Assembly: GCA_001931875.2 (NCBI GenBank)
Contig: MSJH02000666.1
Span: forward strand, 1 to 64,000
Length of the DNA stretch: 64,000 nucleotides
DNA from: Byssochlamys sp. IMV 00236
Lineage: Eukaryota > Ascomycota > Eurotiomycetes > Eurotiales > Thermoascaceae
Direction of reading: 5' to 3'
Shown piece after piece: positions 43,449-55,697 of this stretch; the first letter of the stretch is position 1, and each line of letters begins with the position of its first letter. Below the pieces are notes generated by a model. That model saw only the letters and a program-made list of their open reading frames with translations. It was not told the DNA's origin and searched no databases. Made by a program: the position numbers and the translations under genes.

Positions 43449-44604
43449 TCATTCCGTTGCTTCAGCGGGAGCGGCCGCCTCAGCCTTTTCAGGTCCTCCA
43501 GGTTGATCACCGCTGGTTTTCGCGCTCTTGTGCCGCCTCTTGCGCTTCTTGTGTGCGCCTTCGCCATCCTCTCTTCTCTCTTCGCCGTCACCATTGTGAT
43601 TAGCTTCTCCCGGAGCCCCGTTCTTGGATTGCTCATTCCTCTTCTTCTGCTTCAGACCCTGCTTCGACGGGTCTTCCTTTGCCTTCTTCGGCTTCTTCAC
43701 ACTCAACGGGTTCGGACCCTTGGCCCTCTTCAATCCGCGCTCCTTCTTCTGCGCCTCCTCCTCCTCTTCTCGTTTCCTCTTTCCCGTCGCTGTAGCCTGA
43801 ATTCCAACCTTGAACTTATCCCTCTCAACGCCGTCTCTCACGTGCTCTGACGACGTGCTCATAGGCTCCAAGATCACCACCGAACGCTTAACGTAGATGA
43901 TCGGGACACCAGGAATAGCGCGCGCTGCAGAACGAAGAGACTGGGCACGCCGCAAAGGATCTTGGCTAGGGTCTACCCTCTTTCTCTTCTTCGAATTGGC
44001 GGCATCTTTGTCTTCGTGCGGCGTAGGAGGATCTGAGGTCGCTAGGATGTAGTGTTCTTTGTTCTTTTTGGCATCCGGACTAGGCGAAAGAAGAGACATG
44101 AGACAGTCGACTTCGTCGATGGGAGTAGATTCAGGGTTGTGAGAGCAGTGGCGGAGAGGGAGGACTGTGGGCGGAGGGAGATGCGCGGGACGGATGGGCT
44201 TGTCGGTCCTCGAGTTGGTTGGGGAGTCGGCCATGATAGCGGCCAGAGAACATTTCGTCAGAACTGCAGTCGCAAGGAAATATACCGTTAGCATCTATAT
44301 CCGTACTGAATTCGGGAGAGTGCTCCTGAAGAAAGATATACGTACGAGGCTTGACTTTCCCTTGCACCGTTCGCTCGAGGGCCGGGATGAGATCCATCTT
44401 GAAAGAGTGCACTGCACGAAGGAAATTCGAGTCCACTTTATGTTCAAAGTCAGTAAATATGAACAGAATTATCCGACTTTCCATGGCTTTTCCTCAAAGC
44501 TCCCAGATGAACGTACCCAGCACTTGATACGGCTCGCGGAAGCCGAAAGTAAGCTCATACTGGTGCATGAGCTTGCGATACTTCTTCGACCGCTTGGCCC
44601 TCAT
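43449..44604 (-). CDS. utp23: rRNA-processing protein UTP23
   Basis: Exons 44604-44517, 44435-44346 and 44263-43449 give 330 residues. Utp23 is a PIN-domain-like member of the small-subunit processome, needed for early 18S rRNA cleavages and release of snR30. It starts MRAKRSKKYRKLMHQYELTF, then GFREPYQVLVDSNFL, as in the family, followed by KMDLIPALERTVQG and LLTKCSLAAIM. A zinc-site-like set (Cys in TKC, then RHCSH, then DEVDC) matches the family's CCHC pattern. PGVPIIYVKRSVVILEPMS is the typical end of the PIN fold. The C-terminal 130 residues are very Lys/Arg-rich, as expected for a nucleolar protein. The first two introns use ACTGAC and GACTGCAG signals and keep the frame. Confidence 0.92.
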
Positions 44605-45488
44605 ATTGATCGCAGCTGACGAATTAGCTCGTCAGACAACAGGAAGAGGGATAAAATGAAAGGTGAGAGAATCTGGCAGGACGAGCACGTTGAAGTTGCT
44701 GCTGCCGCCGAAACTTTTTTTGGCCGGCTCCGCAAAAGGTTTGCTTTCCCGCGCGCCGCGCTTTAAGTGTGGTCTGTGCACGAATTTGGCTGGAGTCAAA
44801 CCTGTACATATGTAGGAATCACGCGATAAGAATCAGATACATATTACTTGTTCGATACGAAATCAAGTATAATGCGGAAGCCAAGTCGTACCAGAATCTA
44901 TAGAAGATAATCATTAAGAGATTCTATATGTATCCTTATCTATCCCTTCAATGCGCCCCCTATCCCCGCCGCCTGTTATTATGATACAGGTATTGAGTGT
45001 AAAGTACACAAGTTCTGTGCATTGGCCTTTGAAGCGCATATCCTTGCGCTAGTCATAATATTCTTGTTCCAGGTCCCGAGACAGGGATTTGGCCCTTTGA
45101 CTGAGTGTAGGTGTGTTTCTGAGGTCGGATGTGATGAGGGTTTCTGCCCTTTCAGGATGATTCCGGCGCGCAAACCCGAGGTCGCATTGTCATTATCTGA
45201 ATCCTGATAAGGGAACTGAATGTAATTACTGTTCGTACGCAGCTTTCAGGGTATTCGGAAAGGTGGGTTTTTTAGACAAAAGCGGCGTTCTTCGTGCTCG
45301 GAAGACTCGATACAATTTCCTGTTGCGGGTTCGGCGACCGCAGATGATGGTCACAAGCAGAACGGCGACTCCAGCCCAAGTGATAACAATCGTTTCCTGA
45401 CTGCTTGGCAACCCAGTGTTGCTAGCCTATTGAAGGTATAGATATTCTTCTTCCCAAGACATGGGAAGCTTCACACATCTTTCACTAA
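44605..45488. other. Intergenic between utp23 and the PP2C gene
   Basis: No gene is supported. It contains the utp23 promoter on the left and the PP2C 3' region on the right. The small frames on either strand have no domain. Confidence 0.4.
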
Positions 45489-46735
45489 TCAGCCTGGACG
45501 CTTCTTGCAAAGCGCCGTCACGACACTGATATCATCCATTTTCCCTGCCAGCAGTCAGAATAGAAAAACAATGGATGATTCATGAGTACGCACCTCCTTC
45601 GATGGTAAGACCCTCCTCTATAGCCTTTTCCATATAGGGGCTTTCTGCGAAAGGGTCTTGCGCGATTGTATGTGCGGCCTTCAGCAGCTCCCTAGCCGCG
45701 TAGACCATGCCACCGCCCGCTCCAGCAGTCCGGTCACCTTGCGCTTCTCCACCTTCACCTGCTTCCCATTTCTCTACGGCTTTCAGGATAGTCGACACGA
45801 TTTCGTGCTCCCAGAGATTATCAATGACTCCATCGGAGACTGCAACCACAATATCGTTTTCCTGCAGCTCGACTTTTGACAGAACCGCGTCTTTGCGCGG
45901 AGTATCTTTACTGTTCGTACCCAACTGCAAAGGACAATCGAACCAGTGCCATTGTTCTGTGGTCTTGAATATGGGCTGCTGCTCACCTGGACGAATCACA
46001 AGAACTTGTGAGTCTCCCAGGTTGGTCACGTATAGTATCGGCTTAGGGTCTGGGTCTTCGGTGTGATGTAAAAGCGCGGTCACGGTGGTAGTTGTTCCTA
46101 CCCATTCGTTGGGTTTTGTGGTGGCTTCGACCGTCTCCTCGTAGGCTCGCTGTAGATATTCGACAGGATCCGGTTCAGCAGCGATCTTGGACCCGCGCTC
46201 AACCTCAAGAGCCCAAAAGTGCAAGATGAGTCTGGACCATAACCTACATCCCGTCGTCAGTGTCAATATTCCATAGCAGAATCATGCGGGTGCCGTACGC
46301 TGCATGCCCATGGGGCCTCGTCGCCCAGGCTCCTACCCCGTCATTGACTCCAATGAAGTTCTCGGCAACCAGGACGGCATCATCCCCGTTTGTTAAGCCT
46401 CTGATCAGATCCCCCTTGAGGGTTAATCGCCTATCCTGCCCTCGAAAGTGAGTTGTTAGAGGATCGGAGAAGGATGTCGACGGTGGAGACAGGAATGGCG
46501 GCGGAAACGGTCGTGAAGGACGTTTGGGGGAGAGGGCATATCCCGTCTCGAATCGATAGGGAGAGGTAAAAAGCAAATCGGGCGAATTCTCTGGAATCGG
46601 CGTTGTAGTGCCGTACGAAGGCACGGCACTATAGCGTCGCACGGATGCTGCTGATATCCAAGACTTTATCCGCAGCGGACTCCGGGCGAAGATGGTTCGC
46701 GGGGCCGGAGAAGACAATATGGACTCGACAAGCAT
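45489..46735 (-). CDS. ptc7: Mitochondrial PP2C-type protein phosphatase (PTC7-like)
   Basis: Exons 46735-46299, 46243-45594 and 45544-45489 give 380 residues. It is a Mg/Mn-dependent Ser/Thr phosphatase; yeast Ptc7 acts on the coenzyme Q biosynthetic complex in mitochondria. The N-terminus is basic with few acids (PRTIFARSPLRIKSWISAAS), suiting a mitochondrial signal. Metal-site motifs are GVNDGVGAW (Asp132-Gly133), LGDSQV, VAVSDGVIDNLWEHE and, in the last exon, GGKMDDISVV. The 55-nt first intron restores HAALWSRLILHFWALEVE; reading through it would hit a stop. The last exon is 56 nt. The assignment to PTC7 is from the mitochondrial leader and general sequence. Confidence 0.85.
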
Positions 46736-47328
46736 GCCCGCTCAGAGTGCACCCCGGGCGCACGATAGGCGGGGCTCATAGCATTCTGAAACAAAGAAGG
46801 TCGGTGGAAGAAGGACGGCGGAGATGCTGACGATAATATAACGCTGATGATTCCGCCCCTTGGAGCTGAGAAGAAGCCGTACACGAGGCTCGAGCACCGA
46901 GGCGTGCGTGACTCGTCAGGTGTTACTAGTATTACTTAGACGGCCGAGAACGTCAACTAACTAACTACATGCCTTCTCGGTGAGCCACCAGCTTCACCAC
47001 CAACCCTGCCTTGCTCATCTCACTTCGATCATCCTCCGGTTTATTTATCGTCGATAAGAGCAATACTCACTCGATACATACGGGAGCCTTACGAGGATGC
47101 ACTGGATGGTTTTAACAAATGTAGCCTGTTTCGGTCTGGACCAAGATCTATCTACCACTGGGGGAGCCAGCTTAGGGCCAGTTCCCCCGTCTCGACAGGG
47201 TCAATCGGTCTCCAACAACCACATGCTGAAGATATTTTTTTTTTTTTTTTTATTTTAATATTTTCTTTTTTCCCAGATTTCCCCCCTCCCCCTCCCCCTC
47301 CCCCTCCTCCTTCCCACCCCGGCGACAT
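46736..47328. other. Intergenic with homopolymer and CCCCCT repeat
   Basis: A poly-T (about 47235-47250) is followed by a C-rich tandem (CCCCCT)n run at about 47281-47310, directly after the stop codon of the gene at 47329. No gene is seen. Confidence 0.5.
47281..47310. repeat. (CCCCCT)n tandem repeat
   Basis: About four to five hexamer-like units of C5T. The opposite strand is purine-rich (G5A). Confidence 0.85.
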
Positions 47329-48990
47329 CTACTCTCTGGCCCCCAGGGCAGCCAGGCGCTCGTTGAGGACCTCTCTTTTGAAGAGGTCCAGCGCCGACTT
47401 GAGCTCCATGGCCATTTCTGAACCATGGGCTCCCCGGTAGACGGAGGCCAGACCCTCGAAAACGAGGGCGGCCAAGTCGGCGCACCGTTGCCCGAACGCC
47501 TGGTCCCTGGGCGAGGAGCCTTCGGCCAGGAGGATGCGCATCATGCGCTCAGCGCATGGACAGAGACGCTCAACGTTGTTGGTGCACTCCGTCGCGCAGG
47601 AGCAGAACGAGAAGCAGATGCACTTGCACTCCTTGACATAGTCAAGGAGCGGGCGCCGCTCGTCCTCGCGACGCATCTCTCCGACACTCTTCCCTTCGAG
47701 TTTGGCCCAGGTGGCCTGTCTGTTGTCCAAGATTATTTCCCGCTCCCATGCGTCGGGGTTGACACGCTCGCGGTCGATAAACGGGAGGTCCCTTGTGGCG
47801 AGGGTGCTGTTTTTCTTGACGGGCTCGACAGAGAGATATTTCTCGGATAGCATGGCAAGGATTTCGCCTGGGGCCATCTGGTAGACGGGGTTCAGTCCAC
47901 GCCAGGTTCTGCTGAATTCAGAATCTTCCTGTTCGATCAGGCTAGTCATGTAGCGACGGTAGCCTAGCAAGTCGTTGGCAGTGTGTTCTTTTTGCTCGAA
48001 CTCGGCCATGGCACGACGGACGAATTCTTCCTGATGCTGCTTGACGATTTCAGCATCGAGGACTTTGCAAACTTCCGGTGCTTCAAGCACTTCCTTGCAT
48101 GCACGCAAGATGAGGTAAAGATGACTAGGCTCAGGAAGTGTCATGGTGTCTCGGCCAGACAGACGACGGATGTCCAAGTTGAAGGAAGCACAGAGCTGGA
48201 CGTTGCCCATTTCGATAGCAAGGCGAGCGTACAGGACATAATAGCAGTCTTCGATGGTCTTGATCAAGGTAGGAATAGAGTTGCTGGTGACTTCAGCTTC
48301 AGCACGTTCAATATGAAATTTGATACCGGCAGGAGTATCATCAAGCTATGCCGTGTCAGTTCTCGGTATCAAAGACGCGTCTCCACTTGGGGCTTAACTT
48401 ACTTCGACTCCATAGTTCTCGAAAATCGTGAAAGCAGTCTTAGCTACAGCATAGACCGTCGAGTAAACTGAGACCACGCTCTTCAGTCTAGCAGACAGCT
48501 GTCCCTCAGGAATGTCACCAACGCCCTGGGAATCCTTGGAAGAGTTGGAAGCAAGAGACCATTCTTCAGAGCTGATGGTGTACGGGACACCCTGAGGATT
48601 GGGTCCAATCATGTTGTCAGGCCGTTCAGGAAACGGGTGAGGACCTGCGATTTCAGAGTCACGAGCACGTTCAGGGCCGGTCACAAGAGCTAGCAACCGA
48701 TCTTCTGGACTCAAGTTGACCGGTCCAGATTCAGGGGATTCGAAAGGGGCAAGTGATTCAGGGTAACGAAAAGCAGCCAGGTCGGTGGCAGGAGAACGAG
48801 GTTCAGGAGAAGGAGACTCGGGCTCTCTACGGACGTGCGCTTGATAGCGTGCGTAGAAACGCTCCTGGCCCTGATTGATGTTTGGATTGGGGAAGTCAGG
48901 ATACGCGTTCTGATGGTTGTGTTCTTCAGATGGTTGTCTGCGAGGCAAAAAGCCAAAAGGATGATGAAGAAATCTGTGTGGGAAAGGCAT
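47329..48990 (-). CDS. Unrecognised protein with a C-terminal Cys-rich motif
   Basis: Exons 48990-48403 and 48345-47329 (57-nt intron, GTAAGT..ACTGACACGGCATAG) give 534 residues. No family is recognised. The N-terminal 150 residues are Pro/Ser/Glu-rich and disordered-looking (SPSPEPRSPATDL). The middle and C-terminal parts appear helical (AIEMGNVQLCASFNLDIRR, LYLILRACKEVLE, EQKEHTANDLLGYRRY). Residues 436-460 hold eight cysteines, CKCICFSFCSCATEC then CPC, in the pattern C-x-C-x-C-x3-C-x-C-x3-C-x7-C-x-C, which could bind metal. A helical tail follows (SALDLFKREVLNERL). The splice keeps a continuous frame and both exons are GC-rich coding-like sequence, so the gene is probably real. Its function cannot be given. 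Confidence 0.7.
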
Positions 48991-49718
48991 GATGAGGTTT
49001 TTTTCAGTGCTTCTGTAGGTGTATTCTTTTCAAGCCGCGAATTCAAGCCGCAGGATGAGTTGACCCGCAGAGCAAGCCGCAGTTGGAGGTGTGTGATGAG
49101 GAGAGAGGGAGTGTTTGCGCGGCTGGGGTGAGGTTAAAATAGTGAAGGGCCTGCTTCAACACTGATGCCCAGGCAAGTCCCAATGTTATGACTGACGGCG
49201 TCCGCCAGCACCATATGGCAATATGGAACTCTGCAGGGGTATAGTGAAAACAACGCCTTTATCAAAGACCTGACTTTAAGATGTCCATTCAGGCTTTATC
49301 CTATAGGATTGGACGCATATACCACTTCTTCCATCTCAGACTGAAGGCAAGATACTGTCTACTACTATATTAGACAGCTAATGTGAATCTTTATCACTGT
49401 TGTGAATAATCTCACACAGCGGTATGCTCCTTCAGCACCGTATGTCACTAAACATACAATTGACCACACATTCCTGGAACATACAAATATGCAATCAAAA
49501 GGTTCAAGTGAATATTGATACTCTGACTTCAAAAATCGAGCCATAGAATACTAATTAATATACATAATAACATGGCATGGTCTCATTATCAAATACCCCA
49601 ACTCATCCAATTTTAAAACAAGAGAGGAAGAGGATAGTACCAGAAGACAACGAAATAAGTAGGAAAGTCCCAGGATTCATATTCCTCGGCATGTGAACCA
49701 ATCAGTCTCACCAAGTCA
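48991..49718. other. Intergenic, no gene seen
   Basis: This is the promoter of the unrecognised gene on the left and the 3' side of the F-box gene on the right; nothing else is supported. Confidence 0.4.
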
Positions 49719-50976
49719 TCACATATAAGCAGGGTCAACTTCGATAGTTCCCTCACCACCTCCGGACGGCCCAAGGGGATAGGGTAAGAAGACCTCGGGG
49801 ATATGCCAGATTTCCTTGTTTGCCTTCTCAATGATGTCGGCGTTTATTCGTCGACAATCACGAAAAGACAGGGACTATGGGATGGAGTCAGGACTCTCTT
49901 CTGATTATCGAAAGCATAGATTGAGCAAGCGAACATACCTTCAAACTCTTCATCCCTACCATCCATTCAAGGCCGACTACTTTCTCACTCGCATCTATTC
50001 TCTCCGCAGATATTTCATCAGAGTTCTCGAGCCACAGCACTTGTAGCGATGAACCAGGGGCATCTTCTGAGTCGTTGTTAGGTCCCTCGTTGGGGTCTTT
50101 CTCAATCCCTCCTAGCCAATTCAAAAACTCCAGTTGGATGGCCTTGCATGTTCTCAGTCGCAGATCTTTCAGTCTTGGGTTTCTTTTCACGAGCATTTGC
50201 AGCTGCCAGGCTGTGATCCCGGCTCTCTCCAACACCAGACTCTCTAGGCCTGTCGGTCCCATGTCCTTCTCATAGCTGCCACTGCCGATTAACGCATTCC
50301 AAGCCGTGCTGCTTGGGGCAGGTTTCATCCAATATCCTCGAGACAAAATGGCGTCCCGAATGTACGGATGTTCAAATCTCAGAGCCAGATGGCGAAGTTT
50401 CCACTTGCAATGAGTTGCGAGTGCAACAGCACCCCTAGCATCCAAATCATATGCCATAAACTCAAGATCATGAAGACTTCTACCATATCGACTCAGAAGA
50501 TTTGCGAAGACCTCATTCTGTGACAGGATTGTATGATTCAGAGATGGTGGATTTTCCTCATCTCGCTCCCAGTTTCGCCTTCTTGTCTCCGCAGACCATC
50601 GCGAGCCCCTCAATGGCGACCTATGCCCAACGACCTCTTTCCCCCTATTGCTTCGGGGCAGAACGATAGACACTTGGTGTTCAGAATCTATACCCCATCG
50701 TCCAGAGTGTTCGGTCGTGCTTGAGGTAGCCTCGATGAATGCAATAGTTGTATGGAGCCGCTTTTGGAAAACGGCGATATGAAGACGCTTCAGACATAGC
50801 GTATGGTATATATAATTCGCACGTGAAGTTTCACCAAAAGAAACCAACGATGAAATATTCAAATGAGAGAGGATCATAAACATGATTTCCATAGGCATGT
50901 TTCTGAGGAGGTCGGGCTTGTCATGACCCAAGAGGGTTACACCCTTTTGAAGCGCATCGTCCACTTCTAGCTTCAT
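49719..50976 (-). CDS. F-box protein with leucine-rich-repeat-like segments
   Basis: Exons 50976-49939 and 49874-49719 give 397 residues. The intron (49938-49875, GTATGT..CTGAC..CCATAG) is chosen because it joins GMKSLK to SLSFRDCRRINADII, a normal leucine-rich-repeat line; reading through meets a stop. The F-box is at about 24-62, LLRNMPMEIMFMILSHLNIS followed by SLVSFGETSRANY. F-box proteins bind Skp1 and recruit targets to SCF ubiquitin ligases. LRR-like lines later in the protein (LRHLALRFEHP, GLESLVLERAGITAWQLQML, RLKDLRLRTCKAI) could form the target-binding surface. The substrate is unknown; many fungal F-box genes are lineage-specific. Confidence 0.8.
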
Positions 50977-53900
50977 CCTTGCAACTTCTTCCGCTCCACA
51001 GCTGGAAGTGAAAAGGATGTGCGGTATTCGAGCGCAGACAGCGAGAAAGCGGCGTAATTAGATGCAACACGCCTTCAGTCGAGTCTCCACACAGAGTATA
51101 GATAGTCCCTGGAAAAAATAAAACGTCTCAGGACTCTGCTGCAGATCAGTTCCAAACGGAAAAGAAAAGCCCTTATAAGCTGAAGAAATTGACTGAAGAA
51201 ATTGAAGAAAAAGGAAATTCTGGTGTATATAAAAAAGAGTAAAAGAGGAAACAGTGACGAAATAGTTACTTCCACAGAGGAACTAGTTCAAAGGAAGATA
51301 ATAAAACGATAGATAGAAATAAAAAGCAATGAAAGCGCCAAATATCAAATTACTCCCAACACAAGCCCAGAAGATAGACTAACAATTCACAACAAGTAAA
51401 GAACAATAAAAAGTCGAATGCAGAGTCACTGGAGAGGAAAGGGGTAGTAGCTTGACTGGAATTTCAGGCAATCCAAAACGCGCCTGGCGGCCCACGCGAA
51501 CCGGGGCCCCGGACAAAGAGAATGTGATAGGAAGCGATCCTCGTCCCGATTCCAGGGTAAAAAAAGAAGTCAAAGTCACTCCCTGTAAGTCTCAAGTTGG
51601 GGAGGGCTTCTATTATTGGAGGTGATCCGGCACGTTTGCCGGTCGCTTCTTTTCACGCGTCTCCAATAGACCGAATAACAAGCCGGGGGTCAAAAGTACG
51701 AAAGTACTGCAGAAGAGAGATCAACAGTGGCAAGTACAGCGCACTTCAAACAACAAGGAACCTAAACACAATGCCCTTGAATGAAGGAAATGGGCTCTCT
51801 ATATGTGTGGTTGGAGTCGATAAATTCGCTGGTCGTATAATAATATCTTTGAATCGTACTTCTCGGCGATTAACCTGGCTAAGCCAGACAAGAGCGTAAC
51901 GCTTTCTTGATGCACCTCTGAATCTTTCCGTTGATGATCTTCTAGACGTGGGGTTAGACTAGATGTACTGCGCAGTGCCACACTCTTCTTGTCTTGGTAT
52001 CCTGTTCAATGGGTCAGCCACTCTCGCGGTTCTAATACCTCAACCCTAAGAATACCATCCTGAATAACAGAATGTGAACAGGATCCCTCACTTTGTGGTA
52101 TACGTACTTGTTCTATTGTGGGGAATCAATGTCCCTGCTGGTAATTCCTTATTTCGGTAATTTGATAAAGCAGGACTGGGCCTTGAGGGCGCTGGGTTTC
52201 AATACCAAGGCTCGCCTCCTCTGTGTGAATGCTCTGCTTGCTGTTCACTAGAGGTGAAGTGTATTGGACTTTTGACGATTGGTGGAGTATGAGTGATTAG
52301 GTATAGCAGATTGACTGCTTGCAACCGGAAGCAGTGTCTCTGCTTTCTTTATGAAGCCCAAAGTAATATCCGATGTGGAAGGCAAGGGTGGATAAGAAGA
52401 CCCAAGAGGCACATGTGACGTTTGCCTTCTCTCAAATACCAAGTAATTCTGAACAGAGATATCGCGCAGGCCTGCAGAAAATAATCCAATTTGATAGATT
52501 CAGCTATATATAATTGCCTAGATCACCCAGAAGGCAGAATAGTGGTATACACACCTTTGCAGGAAGAATAACCTATGACGAAATCTACAACAGCCACGGA
52601 GAGACGATAGTGGCTACTTATACACCCTCACCTCAGTTCGCCGCTCATAAAAACTGGGTGGGCGGCTGGTGAGGTTCAATTCTTTATTCCATCCATCGGG
52701 TAACCAAGACACCCTCCGACTCCCACCGACCAAATACATACGAACACTAATCCTGCAGGGTCCCCGGTGGCAACACATGGAATCAAGACACACCGTATAA
52801 AGATCTCTAAAGTTGGATGGCAGACTCGTAGCACATCATACTACACGTGAACTTTATGTCGGTGAGCAAGAAGAAAAGCACGAGCAATATAGTTTCGATA
52901 CTTCCTGCGGATGAGATTGGGGCTATGCTTATGTGTTACTCTACTTGCTTACTCCGGCGGTGAATGTATCTTTGTCAGGTACAATTTACCGTTGCTAAAG
53001 CTAGAGATATTAAAAAAGATAAGCAACGGCTACACACATACTTTTCTCCAAGGAGGATGGTTCAGCATAAGTTCCGGATGAGTACCGAAGCATACCAGGG
53101 TACCTATATCTGCTGGGATTTCCCTGGCTCTCCCTGCATGGAGATCACATTCCCTTTTCACGAGCCTCAATCCCGAGATCGTGGTGAGTCACACCGAGAT
53201 CTCACTGGCAGGGTAAGGCGTAGTTCATCTGATAGTTACACAAGCACCCTGGGTGCGACTTGCGTCATAGGGTGATCTGTCTCGTAAACTTCTGCCCCAT
53301 GCATCACCTATAGTTTACCTCGAGATCCTTGCCAGGATATCGCTCAGAATATCTATCGGTGCTCGTCGCTGGTAGGTACACAGGATCGCGAAATCCTCGT
53401 GATCATCTTTCTCACCTCTTGTGAGCGCTACGCCGTGGGACCAAGACTTAGCACTAATTCAATGGGAGGCCGTATGATGTGATAGGCGTAACGCCATGGT
53501 AAGGAAACCCGTGGGGGTCGAACCAAACCACTGGGAGAGAGGCTAATCGTGTTCGCGATTCATTCTGACCAAGCAAGTACTAAGTAGACTTTCACACGAA
53601 GGTCGACTTCGCGCTGAACTTGTAGTCAGATAACCGGTCAGAGGATGAGTTCGCGCTATGCAAGTCACTATGCACGCCATCTCTTGCAGGCCTTGAGAAC
53701 GCCTAAAACAAATCCCGGGGGACCAACCATAGGGGAATTTGAATGACGACTGGCTAGGATTCAAATGCCAGCCATCGTTGTAGTAGCATCTGTTTCGGAG
53801 AACTCAACAAGTACGGGCACTAATCCTTTGCCTTTTACGAAGCAGGAGTTAAACGCCCATATTCTCAAAAGTATAGACTGCTCTATGGTCGCATTTCGAT

Positions 53901-55697
53901 GAGAGTTTATACATAGGTGAAAATAAAGTTATAGTTTGTACCCGTAAATAAAGTAAAGTTTCGCTACCCACGGACTTCGGTCGTGATGGGGCACTTTAGT
54001 TGCGAACCGAGCATCTGGGATCGATCTAAGACAGCTAAGACGTACAAAGTATGGACTAAAGTACTCTTCAATACAGGATTACGCGCAGTCTGAGAAAGCG
54101 ATATTCAGATTCTAGGGGAATAAAGCGAGACTAAGTACCGACCGAGGGAATTAGGACTAAATGACGCTTAATAGCTGGCAGAAAGACTCCATTGAGTGTC
54201 GTCTCTAAGTGGCCGTCGATATGATGTGAGTGATTGGAACCAGCAGATATGATATACGCTGACAATCATGGATGATCGGCAGTCCAGTTTTCAGTATCTG
54301 AGGGGAGTCTCACATAGATGGCCAAATACAGGCTCTCTTCTATGCTCATTTACTGAATCAATAGCATTGATCGTCCTTTAAACCATGAAAATTGCCACTT
54401 GTGCCATTTTATCGGTGACGCTCTAATCTGCAGAAAAAAAAAGGGTCTTAATATATGCACGGGCTATCTCCGGAGTACAAAGGTCCACATATCGAGAATA
54501 AAGAAGTACTCTGTATGTCGTCCTAAAAGCACCTGCACAGTAGATCAACGAATGTCTTGCTCCGCATTCGGCCATCGATGAACTGCATCACTTACAGGAC
54601 TGTGGCAACCAATATGATCCCAGCAATTCCTTTTCTTGTAGTGGATAATACATCGATACAAAAGTACGGACAGTATGCGGATGCATCTGGCTCGAGTATG
54701 GCAACCCCACCCTCAGATCGTGAAACCTCCTCTTCCCGGATTGTAAAGCTGGTCGAGTGAGTGGATGGGTCTGACGGCCGTAGCAGTAACTGCCCCTAGT
54801 TTGAATCAACATTCTTATGTTTAAGAGACTGACCAGACTTTGCATCCCAGACTACCTGCAATTCCGGCACAAGGAAGGAAACCACAAGCGGGTCCTTGTG
54901 ATCTAGACTTACTATCAATCACTGTCGAGGCCTATCGTATCGTGCATATCTATCCTGGACCCCTTTAGCTATGAGATCCAAAAATTGGGTCTTGCTGGGA
55001 TACTTAGACTTGCCGGAGCTAAATAAGCCGGGATGGATTCCGCGTCCAACCACAGATTTACGGGGTTGGTATCTCAGATCGGTTAAGGAAGGTACTGTCG
55101 TACACGATCGAGATAGGGCAAACACCGTTATGAGCGGGGATGGGGTTAAGAATATGGAGGGTAGACCGGATTTGCTACTCTGTCCAGGATCAGGTTTCAG
55201 CGATATCCTTGATCTAAGCATAACTTGCCCAATATCGCTTTGGGGTACCCCGGACTTTGACGCACAGTTGCATCTCATTGTATCACTATAGCTATGAAGT
55301 ATTATTTACCATTTTCAAGTCGATGATCTACCTAGCACTGAGAGCGAATCGCACATCCATTATTCCTCAAGCCCTGATGCGACGTAACCATTGCCTGCCT
55401 GCCAGCGGCTATAGAGACAAAACGACTTCGAATTCATGCGAGCGGCCCGACCACAGGTTATCATATCGGCGAAAGGCTAATAGAGAAGAAAGCCAGCAGT
55501 TTCAACCATGCTGCACCGGAGTGTCGACGGTACACTTCATGTCCTCTCGCGCTCTCAGAACGAACAAAGAAAGTTTTCAGTTACATGTTGGCAATGTGAG
55601 ACGCTGCATCTTAAAGGCCTCTCCGCATTGGATTCTAAGGAAAATGGCGCCCGTGTCTCTCAAGTTGCGAATATAAACAGGATGATATGGATCCGCT
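50977..55697. other. 4.7-kb gene-poor stretch
   Basis: No recognisable coding region was found on either strand. Open frames up to about 139 codons occur (for example 54971-55291 and 55257-55676, plus strand) but show no domain and no joined frame. Base composition is mixed and there are no long AT-rich blocks, unlike the left end of the window. A B-box-like GGTTCGACCCC on the minus strand near 53516 does not fold into a tRNA. Confidence 0.45.

Noticed and set aside
53505..53580. B-box-like GGTTCGACCCC on the minus strand suggesting a tRNA.
   Set aside because: The flanking bases do not form a T-stem or acceptor stem, and no A box is seen at the right distance.
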